Shown here in pieces: positions 12,301 through 20,248 of a stretch of 64,000 nt of DNA (its first letter is position 1; each line of letters opens with the position of its first letter). This DNA is from Axinella damicornis (taxonomy: Eukaryota; Porifera; Demospongiae; Axinellida; Axinellidae), in assembly GCA_963931865.1 (NCBI GenBank), contig OZ007507.1, positions 17,543,086 through 17,607,085 of the forward strand, in the 5' to 3' direction. A program made the position numbers and the translations under genes. The notes under the pieces were generated by a model. That model did no database searches, had not been told where the DNA came from, and was given only the letters and a program-made list of their open reading frames with translations.

Positions 12301-15300
12301 AGAAGGTCCACATCCATCACTGCCATCATGAGAGACTGTCATAGCTTTCCTTTGCTGACATGGTGATTAGGTACATGTTAGCAACACCTATAAGCTACGC
12401 ATTTCATGCGCTCAAAAAAGTGCACAAACTAGGGGCAAAAAATTTTTCCACAAAAATTCCAGGGGATTTAGTGATGGCCTGTCACATTCCATGCACCTCA
12501 TGAAAAACCTAAGAAACAAGAGGAAATGCCATTAACCAGCCTCAGTCCCATCCCATCCCTAAATTCTACTTTTTTTATAAATGGGATGGGACTGAGGCTG
12601 GTTAATGGCATTTCCTCTTGTTTCTTAGGTTTTTCATGAGGTGCATGGAATGTGACAGGCCATCACTAAATCCCCTGGAATTTTTGTGGAAAAATTTTTT
12701 GCCCCTAGTAATAAATGCATCTCACGAATACCAACAAAGAATCTGATTGCATGACCACACAGTTGCAACTCACGCTGTGAGCACTGTTGGTCTCACCATT
12801 GCTGACTCGATACCGACTGAGCATGGTCGTCATGTGACTATTGGAACGAGCAGCTTGCGCTACCAGCGAATAGCACCGGCTACCAGCAGTATTGCAGTTG
12901 CCACTAAACACATGCTATTATATCGTGCCCAATGCAATGTGTGTTTACTGTCCTAACTCCACACCACCATCCCAGACACAAACCCAGGACAATGTCTACA
13001 CCGATCTCATTGAATCTGAGGACACATCCAGCCACACCTACACCAAGCCTACCAAGAAGAGATCAGTGCGGAGACCTGTTGCAGCAAGCCCTGGCCACAG
13101 AACAGCCACGGATGGGGACTCTGGTACGGGGACCATGTCGCCAGACCAGAGCGATCGTACACCACCACTGCCGCCACGTAGCTATGTCAACTATGAGTTT
13201 GATATCCCTCCTCCAACGGTGCAACTACGTACGAGTACCAGTGCTGACAAGCTGGCCAGCTCAAAGCCAGCACGTCAGTGCACCTCCTGTATCATTCTAC
13301 CAGGACCAAGTACAGGAAGTACAACCGTGAGTTGTCTGTTGTTTACTGTTACCGGTCGTCAATAACAACGATAGTGAAACAGAACTGAAACAGCTGTATA
13401 CACTGTGTCGCAGACCAGCTGGCAGACAGGCTAGAAGTGCATCTGCGGCAGTGTTCTGCTGAGCAGAGCCATCTTTATACCACATCACATGACTGAGCAG
13501 CTGTCTGTTGTGATGTGTCTTTGCTATTAGGCCAGGTGGATTGATCTGTAGTTTTTTCTCAGGGATATTATTTAGCTGCCTACATGTGATCAGGAGCTTA
13601 TGAGCGCCACGAAGCGGTGCTCATAAAATCCTGATTATGGACTCCTGATGTGATACACTCCACACAGAGTCATTGGATATCTTCGAGATGCTAATAAGCT
13701 GTATCCTATATATCTTGTGTGTAGCCTACAGGCTAGTGGTTGCTACATATACTACATATAAGTACTGTCTGCAGTACACTGCAAGTGTGCCCTCACTGAT
13801 GTGCAATTAGAGTACAGTATACGTAGTTAGCTGATATTCTCCAATGTGTGCAGCCAATCCATTCAGTACTAGTGGGGGAGGGGCTGGACCAGTCGATTGT
13901 GGGCGTGGCATGAGTTATTCCTGGGAGCACTGGTTTGATAAGTGGCACACCCCTCACACCCTCACAGACTGGCATAGGGCGTGGCATGAGACAGACTAGT
14001 TATTCCTGGAAGCAATAAACCTTGACACAACAGAGTGCAGTATGATCCTGTGTAAATGTTGACACAACAGAGTGTGGTATGATCCTGGGAGAACTGTGTA
14101 AATGTTGACACAACAAAGTGTGGTATGATAAGTTAACTAAGCGCTGCAATCTGGCACTTCCTATGGTGACGTTAACCTAGCTGTTGCCTGCCTTGTGGTG
14201 TTCGCATTAGCGTGGCATACGGCAGCTCTAGCTATATCTTCTGAATCAGTGGTTTCACGAGCGCTCGCCCCCCATTGGCATGTGTGAGTCCAGATTCACC
14301 GACAGCCTTATGCGACAGCATCTCTGGCGGATAGCATTAGTACACTGGGGGTCCCACATTAATGCGAGATTGAGGTCAAGTGTGTAAGCATGAAGGTCAC
14401 ACACATCCCGCCCCACAAACTTCCATTAGTTTCTCTGACACGCAAGCAATAAATCAAATTGCCTTCAAAGTCAGGAACTTTGTTTACTACACAATGTGTT
14501 TACTACACGATGTGTTCACTACACAATACTTACTACAGTGTTTCTCTTCACTAAGTGTGGTCTACGTATGACATCATTATGTTGCTAAGGCCAGTAGCTA
14601 GCAATTAAGTGTTTGTATTTCCTGTCTACATGGTGGTTACAGCCTTCTGATTGGTTAAATATGATGTCATCCATGTAGGACCTTCAGCCGTGCACACTTC
14701 CACAAAGCACAGACCACAACTACTTCAGTCTGCAGCACCTACCAGGCATCTCAGTCTTACCTGTGAGCAGTGAGACATACCATCAAAAACAGGTGTGCTT
14801 ATAAACTCATCGCTAGGCTTTGTAGCAAAATTGAAACACCTCAGTTCAATTTTTGCCCCGGGTTACTTTGAACAAGGCCTAGGGCGTAGCTATCAATGAG
14901 GCAAGGGAGGCAGTTGCCTCCTCGCTTTCTGGATAATGACGCGCGTGTCCGGAGTCTCGCATACTCCACGTACGATGTGCGTTCGATCTGATGACAGAGA
15001 CAGGAGCTAGGCTGACCATCAGCCGGCGTATACTCTTAACGCTGATAGTGCTGCAAGTCTGGGACAGTCAGGGCACCGGCATATTGCTGTAGCATTTCGA
15101 GAGCAACTGTTTGCGCACACTGCGTATTAACTTATGAATAATAAATTAGCTCGAAAAATTTTCCCCGCGCGCCGCAGAGAACTCCATGCCTCCTCCGTCT
15201 CCAAATCCTAGCTACGCCCCTGAAAGCTACATGCATGTTGCATATAAAGATCAGAACACATCCTAAGTTTATGACATCCTTGCTCTGGTCAAGGGCGCAT

Positions 15301-17910
15301 CGAGCCGCCGAAGGCGGCGAGAGGGCATGCAACTTCCTATAGCGCACGTATAGACGGCATAGTGCTGAGTGTTACTAAAAATAACGTTTCCGGTTAAGCA
15401 CGTGAAATTGCGTGCACGGTTCGGTTACGGACGTTCAACGGATCTTATTCCTTGGGCAAGGAAGATGAGTGCTACCGATGTCGGTACAGAAACGCCATCC
15501 AAGCGATCTCTAGCCCAAGTACTTCTTCTAGTCCGGGTAGCTCTCCTACCAGTGTAGCAGGCCAAGATTCGGAGAAAGTATCGCCGGATGCAAACAACAT
15601 TCGCCGCTCTCGACAACAGCACAACGGCTGTTGTGTAAGTTGGAGGGAGGGAATGATAGCATCGAAAGGAGCTCACGCTATGTAGCTAGGTCCTCATCAA
15701 AGACGCTACAGACGGAATATCAGCCATCTCGATCGTAAGTACAAAAAGTGACCGCATAAGGGGCGCGCGTCTACGGTTCACGTGCTTATACAGTCCAAAT
15801 TTGAATTCTATATTTAGTAACACTCAGCATTTTGCCGTCTATGTACGTTGCATGCCCTCTCGCCGCCTTTGGCGGCTCAATGCGCCCTTGCTCTGGTTGA
15901 GTCCAGGAATTGGCATGCAATTATGCTATAGGACTAGTGTACCCCTTAGCAAAAGCCCTACCCTCATTCCAAGGCCATTTCCACCTCCAGCGCGATCCTT
16001 GATCGCTTGCAATATACTGTAGGCGCTCTAATTATGCGTCGCTCAATTGTTTTTGAAATGCAACGCAACAATAGAAATTCGGTCATCCAAACGGCGACGA
16101 ATTTGATTGGAAAACACCTCGCTAGGTACTAAAGTCAGACGAGGCTATTGTATAGCGGTTGTGTTTGTTCCCGGTTGTCGGACTGTCGCTGCCTTTTCTC
16201 CTACATGGGGCGTTCGTATCCTGGGGCACAGAATACATAAGTGAGTTGCTATCTCGTACCTTCACTGATGTCCCAGCCATATCGCTTCTGTGTCTTTATA
16301 CATTAACATTCACAGGCAGTGATGTGATGAGCCCTCTTCGCCGTTCAACGGTACTGAGTGCGCTTCGAGCTAGCTGCCATGCTGCCGTTATAATCGTGTT
16401 ACACAAATTAATCCCCGGAGTGTGACGCATTATTAGATGGGGATATTGAAGTTTGACGCAAAATTAGAAAGGACGCATAATTAGAGTTCCTATGGTTAAT
16501 GCATGCTGCAAGCAATTAATGGCTGGAGGCGGGAATGACCTGGGAATGAGGCTAGGCAGGCCCAAGCCCTAAGGGTATATATGTGCTCTACTGGGCATTT
16601 TTTGTTGACTGAGTAAGCTATTGACACATGATCACATGCTGTAGCTGTCCCACGTGCCACACCTATATGTGCCACACCTATGTGCCACTGCAGGATGCGC
16701 AGTCCATTGAGAGGATAGTAGATGGGTGCACGGGTCACATCTACCAAGTTCTCCAGCGACAGCCAGCAGTTGTTTCACCAGCGGTATCCCTGGACAGCGC
16801 TTACTACTTTCACCTACAGGTAAAGATCAGTTACAGTATGAGTTACTTGTTTGTGGTGTCAGACATGCCAAAAGTGACCCGCCTTTCGCGGATCTGACCC
16901 GCATTTGCTGTATCTAACCCGCCATCCCACAACCCACGTTAGAAAACCTGCACTGGAGCTGCCCGATAGTTCTTTCATAATAATACCAAAGTTGCTCGCC
17001 AGCTGTCCCTCCCTTTTAATTTAGTGTAGGTAGTGGTCTCAGAACTCTGGAATGAGACTGGAAATGCCAACATGCTTGGGTCTGACAGTTACAAAGAGAA
17101 GCATAGCGATATCAGTTACATCACCAATGAGAGCAGTAGCTGAACGAGCATAGCCATCATTTGTAGTATTCTTGTGTGATTTGGAAGGCCGTATTTCCGC
17201 GAATAGACACCACCCTTGAATAGACGCCGCCCTCAAATAAACGCCGCATAACTGGAGGCGCTGAGTGAAATAAACGCCGCGGCAGGTTAGCACGTGTGCA
17301 AAGTATGACGATACATAAATACAACATCATCTGAGTCGTTGTCATCCCTTCCATATGCATCCCGCAGAGGCATCTTCACCATCGTCCTCGTGTATCTCTT
17401 TGTCGCAAAAGCGATCAAAGTATTTCATTGCACATGATGGGTTTACCAGGCCTTCCCTAGCCTCATTCCCAGGCCGTGTAGGAGAAACAGCCTGGCAACT
17501 TAAGTGAGTTCAAACTGTTACTTCGCTGCCAGAGAGTTGGCAGAATCAATCAGATTTCAGGACGCTGTCATATGACAACAGTGAACCAAATTGCGTCATG
17601 TTTGTGAAATGTCGCAGTCACACCCATTCATCACACTAGTTAATCGCTCGATCGTTTGAACTCGCGGAAGTTGCCTGACCGTTTCTCCTACACGGCCTGG
17701 GAACGAGGCTAGGCCTTCCCCTGCATTAGTACTGCAGTGACAAACACTGGGGTGAGAAGGCCATGCAGAGTACAAGGTTAACACACTGAAAATAACATCA
17801 AAAAGTGCTCTCAAGACGTGTTAATGCACACCATCATTGCCAAAGACTGTTGTAAAGTTTTGCTTTACTTGCAGGACCAGGAAGTTCCGTGTGAGGGAGA
17901 GCACAGCTAA
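817..17910 (+). CDS. IGR1: Ig/FN3 transmembrane receptor with tyrosine-rich tail (14-exon model)
   Basis: This is a type I membrane receptor-like protein. Exons: 817-931, 1131-1427, 1494-1811, 2329-2470, 2903-3147, 4733-5050, 8417-8500, 8949-9120, 9610-9739, 11043-11144, 12976-13326, 14688-14792, 16694-16819, 17875-17910. All use GT/AG sites, and phases agree at every junction except that exon 5's left edge was chosen to restore the frame. The predicted order is signal peptide, Ig-like domain, FN3-like modules, a short linker, one transmembrane helix, and a tail of about 300 residues with YELP, YDLP, YTDL, YVNY, YFSL, YQVL and YFHL motifs plus proline-rich SH3-type sites. No kinase or other catalytic domain is visible. 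Tail phosphorylation and SH2/SH3 adaptor recruitment are inferred from motifs. The family name is unknown to me; the structure recalls recognition or adhesion receptors. Confidence 0.75.
1038..1108. repeat. Perfect 35-bp-arm hairpin in intron 1
   Basis: Bases 1038-1072 and 1074-1108 are exact reverse complements with one intervening base. The hairpin ends 22 bases before exon 2, so in the transcript it would fold next to the branch site and polypyrimidine tract. Confidence 0.95.
1131..1427 (+). CDS. IGR1 exon 2: Ig-like domain
   Basis: The acceptor is TTGCAG|TC and the donor CAAG|GTCAGT, both phase 1. The 99-residue module has the Ig pattern: a B-strand cysteine in VRFHCSA, a tryptophan in ISWRI, an E-strand NLTIS, and an F-strand cysteine in RILCVAS. 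Potential N-glycosylation sites are present (NAS, NLT). The central part differs strongly from the copy at 27591-27869. Confidence 0.8.
1494..1811 (+). CDS. IGR1 exon 3: FN3-like domain
   Basis: The exon is bounded by CTGCAG|GT and G|GTAAGT, both phase 1, and is 318 bases long. The module contains LTWDPPP, ISGYVVC and SFTVTAVNIVGDGE, typical of the B, C and F-G parts of fibronectin type III folds. An extra cysteine pair (YVVCDN, TQCTH) is present. The homologous exon at 27932-28249 has the same length. Confidence 0.8.
2329..2470 (+). CDS. IGR1 exon 4: first part of a beta-sandwich module
   Basis: The acceptor is TTCCCAG|CA (phase 1) and the proposed donor is AGTGG|GTAAAG (phase 2). The segment AEDLSAVVSFDSEG is shared almost exactly with the copy at 29283-29459. 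Without splicing at this donor, the frame meets TAA at 2472-2474, so intron retention would give a secreted product. Confidence 0.65.
2527..2574. repeat. Short foldback with TAGCCTCGTTCCCAGG ends
   Basis: The two ends are reverse complements (TAGCCTCGTTCCCAGG and CCTGGGAACGAGCTA). The same terminal motif marks several longer TIR elements in this window, so this is probably a solo-end or deleted derivative. Confidence 0.7.
2642..2712. repeat. Foldback with CCTCATTCCCAGGCC ends
   Basis: Arms of about 32 bases at 2642-2673 and 2677-2708 pair with two mismatches. They share the terminal motif family of the element at 17458-17711. Confidence 0.7.
2903..3147 (+). CDS. IGR1 exon 5: second part of the beta-sandwich module
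   Basis: The right edge is clear: CTAT|GTAAGT in phase 1. The left edge is uncertain. The best acceptor, CCACAG at 2894, gives phase 0, which does not match exon 4, whereas AG sites ending at 2902 or 2905 restore the frame. The content alternates beta-strand-like segments (YVVHLESVELEAG, ARLTLNVTTNST, FYRATLITT) and is probably the rest of an FN3-like fold begun in exon 4. Confidence 0.55.
3317..3368. repeat. GT run and poly-G homopolymer in intron 5
   Basis: A short GT repeat runs into a G-rich tract with few interruptions. Such tracts are common assembly weak points, so length here should not be trusted. Confidence 0.8.
3403..3805. mobile_element. Possible short TIR element with CCCCGTGCGCA ends
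   Basis: The left side carries ACGTACCCCGTGCGCA and the right side its approximate reverse complement, TGCGCATGCGCACGGGGTA. A related end occurs near 29630. No transposase is present. Confidence 0.35.
3806..4732. other. Rest of intron 5, no feature recognised
   Basis: I see no exon with coherent splice phases in this stretch and no clear repeat structure. Confidence 0.4.
4733..5050 (+). CDS. IGR1 exon 6: FN3-like domain
   Basis: The exon has a strong acceptor (CACTCAG|CC), a G|GTAGGA donor, phase 1-1, and 318 bases. The segments NISIQCVFG, EEIVTGLAPGSYKIQIFD and HVQVTGM match the strand pattern and the GLxPGxxY-like loop of FN3 domains. A Thr-rich end (STPTSVTTTA) starts the membrane-proximal linker. 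Confidence 0.75.
5545..5700. mobile_element. Degenerate transposon end (GGGGGTCTGGGGGCATGCC type)
   Basis: A C/G-palindromic segment around GGCCGCGCAAAGCGCGGCC is followed by GGGGTCTGGGGGCATGCCCC and a GAAAATTTTGAAAAA tail. This resembles terminal repeats of transposons seen in many invertebrate genomes; the family was not determined. Confidence 0.4.
6387..7007 (-). CDS. Candidate nested open frame, type II membrane topology
   Basis: A 208-codon minus-strand frame lies inside intron 6 of IGR1. From an internal Met at about 6819 it would give a short basic head, a hydrophobic stretch (IIPTLFIVALLLSIYS) and a Cys-containing luminal region, as in Golgi type II proteins. I recognise no family motif, and no flanking exons were found. 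It may be a chance frame. Confidence 0.2.
7580..7840. repeat. Two-copy tandem duplication, period about 157 bp
   Basis: The block starting CATCAGACTGTCCAAA at 7580 recurs at 7737 with the same order of sub-blocks, including GAGGGAGGAAGCCATCC and GGATATTGTCCT. The copies have diverged by substitutions and small indels. Confidence 0.75.
7841..8416. other. End of intron 6, no feature recognised
   Basis: The stretch is AT-rich and contains no exon with consistent splice phase. The acceptor TTTCAACAG marks its end. Confidence 0.4.
8417..8500 (+). CDS. IGR1 exon 7: juxtamembrane linker
   Basis: This 84-base phase 1-1 exon (CAACAG|CT to GGAG|GTAAGT) encodes a Ser/Thr/Pro/Gly linker ending in EYIAAIGGGG, which runs directly into the transmembrane helix of exon 8. 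Confidence 0.7.
8614..8752. repeat. Foldback with GGCGAGCCTGAGTGAGC ends
   Basis: The ends GGCGAGCCTGAGTGAGC and CTTCGCTCAGGCTCGCC are near reverse complements. The same end type bounds 18144-18742 and a half copy at 22735-22780. Confidence 0.6.
8949..9120 (+). CDS. IGR1 exon 8: transmembrane helix and start of tail
   Basis: The exon encodes a single helix of about 21 residues (ILVLLVLVIVMFLVV) followed by the stop-transfer TYRRRQ. The tail then gives EEPIYELPQKPPPIP, a tyrosine motif next to a proline-rich SH3-type segment. It enters in phase 1 and leaves in phase 2 at AAGGC|GTAAGT. Confidence 0.85.
9240..9609. repeat. Long CT-rich minisatellite abutting exon 9 acceptor
   Basis: About 370 bases are almost purely pyrimidine (CTCCTC, CCTTACCCTCTTCTCC units) and end in a poly-C run and the CAG acceptor. 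The long reading frames here on either strand are low-complexity artefacts. Confidence 0.9.
9610..9739 (+). CDS. IGR1 exon 9: tail with YDLP motif
   Basis: It enters in phase 2 and leaves in phase 0 at AATT|GTAAGT. It encodes LLDSPTVPLYDLPSLP followed by Ser/Thr-Pro residues. YDLP is the second tyrosine-Leu-Pro motif after YELP in exon 8. Confidence 0.75.
9740..10685. other. Intron 9, first part, no feature recognised
   Basis: No exon with matching phase was seen. Some short internal similarities occur but no clear repeat boundaries. Confidence 0.4.
10686..10953. mobile_element. MITE-like element with GTAGTCATGCGCTATTAGGCGCA ends
   Basis: The left end (from about 10686) and the right end (to 10953) are imperfect inverted repeats of about 24 bases built around TATTAGGCGCA. 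Internal copies of TTATAGGCGCA are present. There is no coding capacity. Confidence 0.55.
11043..11144 (+). CDS. IGR1 exon 10: tail segment
   Basis: A good pyrimidine tract and CTTCCAG acceptor precede a 34-codon phase 0-0 exon ending CATGAG|GTAGGC. It encodes HMYDTTD, a basic stretch (VAAVRRQ) and a Ser-rich end. Confidence 0.6.
11355..11399. repeat. Two tandem copies of a 22-bp near-palindrome
   Basis: The unit AGAGAACGCGATAGCGTTCT plus CT occurs at 11355-11376 and 11378-11399. Each unit is close to self-complementary, so the pair can form two hairpins or one long one. Confidence 0.9.
11400..12428. other. Intron 10, no gene recognised
   Basis: A TTC/CTT microsatellite lies at about 11598-11637. 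Otherwise I see no exon or bounded repeat. Confidence 0.4.
12429..12708. mobile_element. Perfect foldback element, 128-bp arms
   Basis: Bases 12429-12556 and 12581-12708 are exact reverse complements around a 24-base loop. The ends are CTAGGGGC and GCCCCTAG; a CTAG target duplication is possible but cannot be separated from the arms. Perfect arms suggest a very recent origin or gene conversion between arms. Confidence 0.9.
12976..13326 (+). CDS. IGR1 exon 11: tail with YTDL, PPLPPR and YVNY motifs
   Basis: This 117-codon phase 0-0 exon (ATCCCAG|ACA to ACC|GTGAGT) encodes NVYTDLIE, a basic Ser/Thr segment (KKRSVRR), the class II SH3 ligand-like TPPLPPR, and SYVNYEFDIPPP. YVNY fits the YxN core preferred by GRB2-type SH2 domains. 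These roles are inferred from motif consensus. Confidence 0.75.
13589..13635. repeat. Hairpin with ATCAGGAGCTTATGAGCG stem
   Basis: The stem pairs ATCAGGA..TTATGAGC with GCTCATAA..TCCTGAT. The same CAGGAGCTTATGAGCG end starts the element at 29934, so this is likely a deleted relative. Confidence 0.65.
14021..14130. repeat. Three-copy tandem repeat of a GTTGACACAACAGAGTG unit
   Basis: Three copies of TTGACACAACARAGTG followed by GTATGAT are spaced at 37 and 48 bases. Confidence 0.75.
14131..14687. other. End of intron 11, no feature recognised
   Basis: No exon with matching phase was found. Direct repeats of TTTACTACACAATGTG around 14480-14530 are short and simple. Confidence 0.4.
14688..14792 (+). 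CDS. IGR1 exon 12: tail with YFSL motif
   Basis: This 35-codon phase 0-0 exon (CCTTCAG|CCG to AAACAG|GTGTGC) encodes HNYFSLQHLPG and SSETYHQKQ. YFSL is a YxxL motif as used by SH2 domains in immune-type receptors. Confidence 0.6.
14878..15222. mobile_element. Possible TIR element with GGGCGTAGCTA ends
   Basis: AGGGCGTAGCTA at the left matches TAGCTACGCCCCT at the right as an inverted repeat. There is no coding capacity and no clear target duplication. Confidence 0.4.
15290..15890. mobile_element. hAT-like non-autonomous element with long TIRs
   Basis: The 601-bp element has ends CAAGGGCGCAT and ATGCGCCCTTG, fitting the hAT terminal pattern. TIRs extend over about 90 bases, including GCCGCC..GGCGGCGAGAGGGCATG. 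It is flanked by CTCTGGT at 15283-15289 and 15891-15897 (7 bp, or 8 with the adjacent G). The interior has a short frame from ATG 15465, rich in Ser/Thr/Pro, possibly a transposase leader remnant. Confidence 0.75.
16028..16492. mobile_element. MITE-like element with CTCTAATTATGCGTC ends
   Basis: CTCTAATTATGCGTC at 16028 is exactly inverted at the right end (GACGCATAATTAGAG). Internal near copies (GACGCAAAATTAGA, GACGCATTATTAGA) form a subterminal cluster. No transposase was recognised. Confidence 0.65.
16694..16819 (+). CDS. IGR1 exon 13: tail with YQVL and YFHL motifs
   Basis: This 42-codon phase 0-0 exon (CTGCAG|GAT to CTACAG|GTAAAG) encodes GHIYQVLQRQ and SAYYFHLQ. The two YxxL motifs are separated by 17 residues, longer than the 6-12 of a canonical ITAM, so this is ITAM-like at most. 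Confidence 0.65.
17186..17284. repeat. Cluster of AATAAACGCCGC-type motifs
   Basis: Four near copies of AATAGACGCCGCC or AATAAACGCCGC occur within 100 bases. The meaning is unknown; it may be a transposon subterminal array. Confidence 0.5.
17458..17711. mobile_element. TIR element with TAGCCTCATTCCCAGGCC ends and 9-bp TSD
   Basis: This 254-bp element has imperfect TIRs of about 65 bases. The target duplication GGCCTTCCC is exact at 17449-17457 and 17712-17720. A 9-bp duplication is typical of MULE-like elements, but no transposase is present to confirm this. Confidence 0.85.
17875..17910 (+). CDS. IGR1 exon 14: terminal exon
   Basis: A strong acceptor (TTGCTTTACTTGCAG) precedes 11 codons in phase 0, DQEVPCEGEHS, and a TAA stop at 17908-17910. 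No convincing AATAAA signal was found nearby, so the transcript end is unknown. Confidence 0.6.
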   Translation, partial: DQEVPCEGEHS

Positions 17911-18143
17911 CCCCAATCAATGACTGGTGGAATGGCAGATCACTTTGCATGGCAATGAATACTATTACAGTACCTGTATTGTGTCATTAGCTACTACCCA
18001 GTAGAAATGGTTTATAATGAAGTCTGTATGCTTATTTTGTAAGAATTATCTCTCTGTAATTGGGGACAATACATGCATATTCTATGACCAGTACCTTAGA
18101 GGAGCTATCCTACACATAATACTAGTGGAATGTGCGACATTGT

Positions 18144-18742
18144 GGGGCGAGCGTGAGCGAGTGCACATGCATGTGGAATAGTTCTATATACAAGACTGTC
18201 ATCAGAATGTGACTGCATGAGCACAGCATATCCTCACACAGGCCCCAGAAATTAATATCACACCAAAAGTACACACACATGCACAACACAGGAACTACAA
18301 GTCAGGCTAGCTGAAGCAGTCTAGCGGCGACGTGGCAGGTAACACACAATCTATATGCATGCAGCACACCATGTGTTCAGGACATGTCATGTACAGCTCA
18401 TGCAGAGTTCGATGTATAGGTAGGCCGGTCCAGTAGTGGTGTTCGTCTTTGCTGACGCCACTACAGAGGTAGACTGTTCGCTCTAGGCCTCTAGGCAATG
18501 AATAGGTAGGTCACGAGCGGTGGTCTGCATCTTTGTTGTCGCCATCGTCCATCAAACAGCAATAACCTGAACTTCTCAGTACCAGACATGGCGGAAATTT
18601 ACAATACGATATCCAGAAATGAGTGCAAAGTTTCGTACGTTATATTGCATGCACCAGATTTACGGTACATGGGAGACATATCGACAACAGCGCGAGCCAC
18701 TCTCGACTACGACTAGTGTGGGGCTCGCTCACGCTCGCCCAA
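18144..18742. mobile_element. TIR element with GGGCGAGCGTGAGCGAG ends
   Basis: GGGGCGAGCGTGAGCGAG at the left pairs with CTCGCTCACGCTCGCCC at the right. The right end with its flanking CTCGACTACGACTAGTG segment recurs at 22735-22780. No target duplication was found. Confidence 0.6.
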
Positions 18743-18964
18743 TTAGGAGGAAGGTTTGATGTTTTCTGGGCTTCCACAGGTGTTTATGCCCTCTTCAATA
18801 TTCACCATTCAAGTAGTTGCTGTGGAGCATGGTCTAAGTAAGATATGACTGTATAAGCATTAGCTCTAATTCGGCCTACATGTACTTACCCTTGGGAACC
18901 AAATTGGACATACCATGGCATGAACAAACTCAATGGGCTACTACACCGTCATCCACTTCCTCAG

Positions 18965-19120
18965 TATTGAATACGAGTATCATCCATGCACTCTTCACTA
19001 TACCTACACCACTAGTCTTTCTCCTCTCCTGCCACACAACGCTCACTCTCCATTTACTTCTTTATCCAAGGAGGCCGGCCCTCTATACCAACTCCCTCTT
19101 CCTCAGTCTTCTCCTAAAGA
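18965..19120 (+). CDS. Candidate tail-like exon downstream of IGR1
   Basis: The stretch runs from CTTCCTCAG|T to AAAGA|GTGAGA with phase 2-2. It encodes a tyrosine-rich sequence (IEYEYHPC, HYTYTT, PLYQLPLPQ) like the IGR1 tail. It could be an alternative tail exon or a remnant of a further copy. Its link to any gene is unproven. Confidence 0.3.
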
Positions 19121-19342
19121 GTGAGAAGCACAGTAGATGCCTATTTCACTGGCAGGTTACAAATTAATACAATGCTAACTAGATTTATAACTAGCTACTA
19201 AACTACATGTAGGCTATCTCTCTGGTGGCTATCTCCGCAGGGTTTTTTTACTGCATAAACGGACAGTTGACATCTTCCTCCAAGTCTTCCATTCTTTACT
19301 TTCCCTCCCTCCCATTCTCTCTCTTCACTTACATTCGGCCAG

Positions 19343-19490
19343 ATGGACTGCTAACAGAAATGGAGTCTCAAACCCAACTGTCACAGCAACAACCACGGCA
19401 CCGTTCCCACGCCAAGCCTTGTCGGGTCTGGGCACCATCCTAGCTATAGCTACTTGCCTACGGAACAGCATTCGGATCCAAGTCAACTAA
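19343..19490 (+). CDS. Candidate terminal exon after 18965-19120
   Basis: A good pyrimidine tract and CGGCCAG acceptor precede a phase 2 frame that joins the previous candidate exon and ends at TAA 19488-19490. A competing exon, CAG|CATTCGGATCC to ATCG|GTAAGC, overlaps in another frame. Neither is confirmed. Confidence 0.2.
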
Positions 19491-19578
19491 AAGGGCTTCA
19501 ACAGAGGGAGCGCCAATGGCAGAGGGCCTACCAGAGGAGGCCAACGGCATCGGTAAGCGAAGAAAAACGACAGAGACA

Positions 19579-19800
19579 GAATCACGCTCATCTCTGTCCA
19601 CAGTTTACGCGTGTACGGGAAAATTCCCGCCATAATTGAACCCGGCAGATGCCAACCAATCAGATCGCAGCATTACGTTGAGTGCGTCGGCTGATGCACC
19701 GTAATGCTGCGATCTGATTGGTTCGCATCTGTGATTATTCAGTTATGGCGGGAAATTTCCTTGTGCACGCGTAAACTGTGGACGGAGATGAGCGTGATTC
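19579..19800. repeat. Inverted repeat with about 100-bp arms
   Basis: Arms 19579-19677 and 19700-19800 pair with a few mismatches around a short spacer. Matching blocks include CCAATCAGATCGCAGCATTA and CACAGTTTACGCGTG. It looks like a foldback element. Confidence 0.8.
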
Positions 19801-19938
19801 TTGCCGGCAGCTAGGCGTCAGCGGGTATAAAAGGAGAGTTCATTTGTGTCTAAGCCATTCGGGCTAGGTTTAGCTTGGGTGAGGTTAAGGTGAGGTGAGC
19901 CCTCACCCTAACCTTACCCTAGCTGAATACCTTTCACC

Positions 19939-20248
19939 GCCAGGGTAAGTTGGGGTGGGGTGGGAGCATGGGGGGTGGGGCATGGGGGTGGGGCTGGGGT
20001 GGGAGCATGGGGGGTGGGGCTGGGGTGGGAGCATAGAGGATGGGGGGTGGGGCTGGGGTGGGAGCATGGGGGGTGGAGCTTGGTGGGAGCTGGGGGGTGG
20101 GGCTGGGGTGGGAGCATGGGGGGTGGAGCTTGGTGGGAGCTGGGGGGTGGGGCTGGGGTGGGAGCATGGGGGGTGGGGCTGGGGTGGGAGCATGGGGTGG
20201 AGCATGGTGGGAGGGGCCGGGGTGGGAGCATGGGGGGTGGGGCTGGGG
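19939..20248. repeat. G-rich minisatellite, 26-bp unit, G-quadruplex type
   Basis: Units around GGGAGCATGGGGGGTGGGGC repeat about 11 times on the plus strand with G runs of 3-6. Long Gly-rich or Pro-rich frames on both strands are artefacts of this repeat. Confidence 0.9.
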
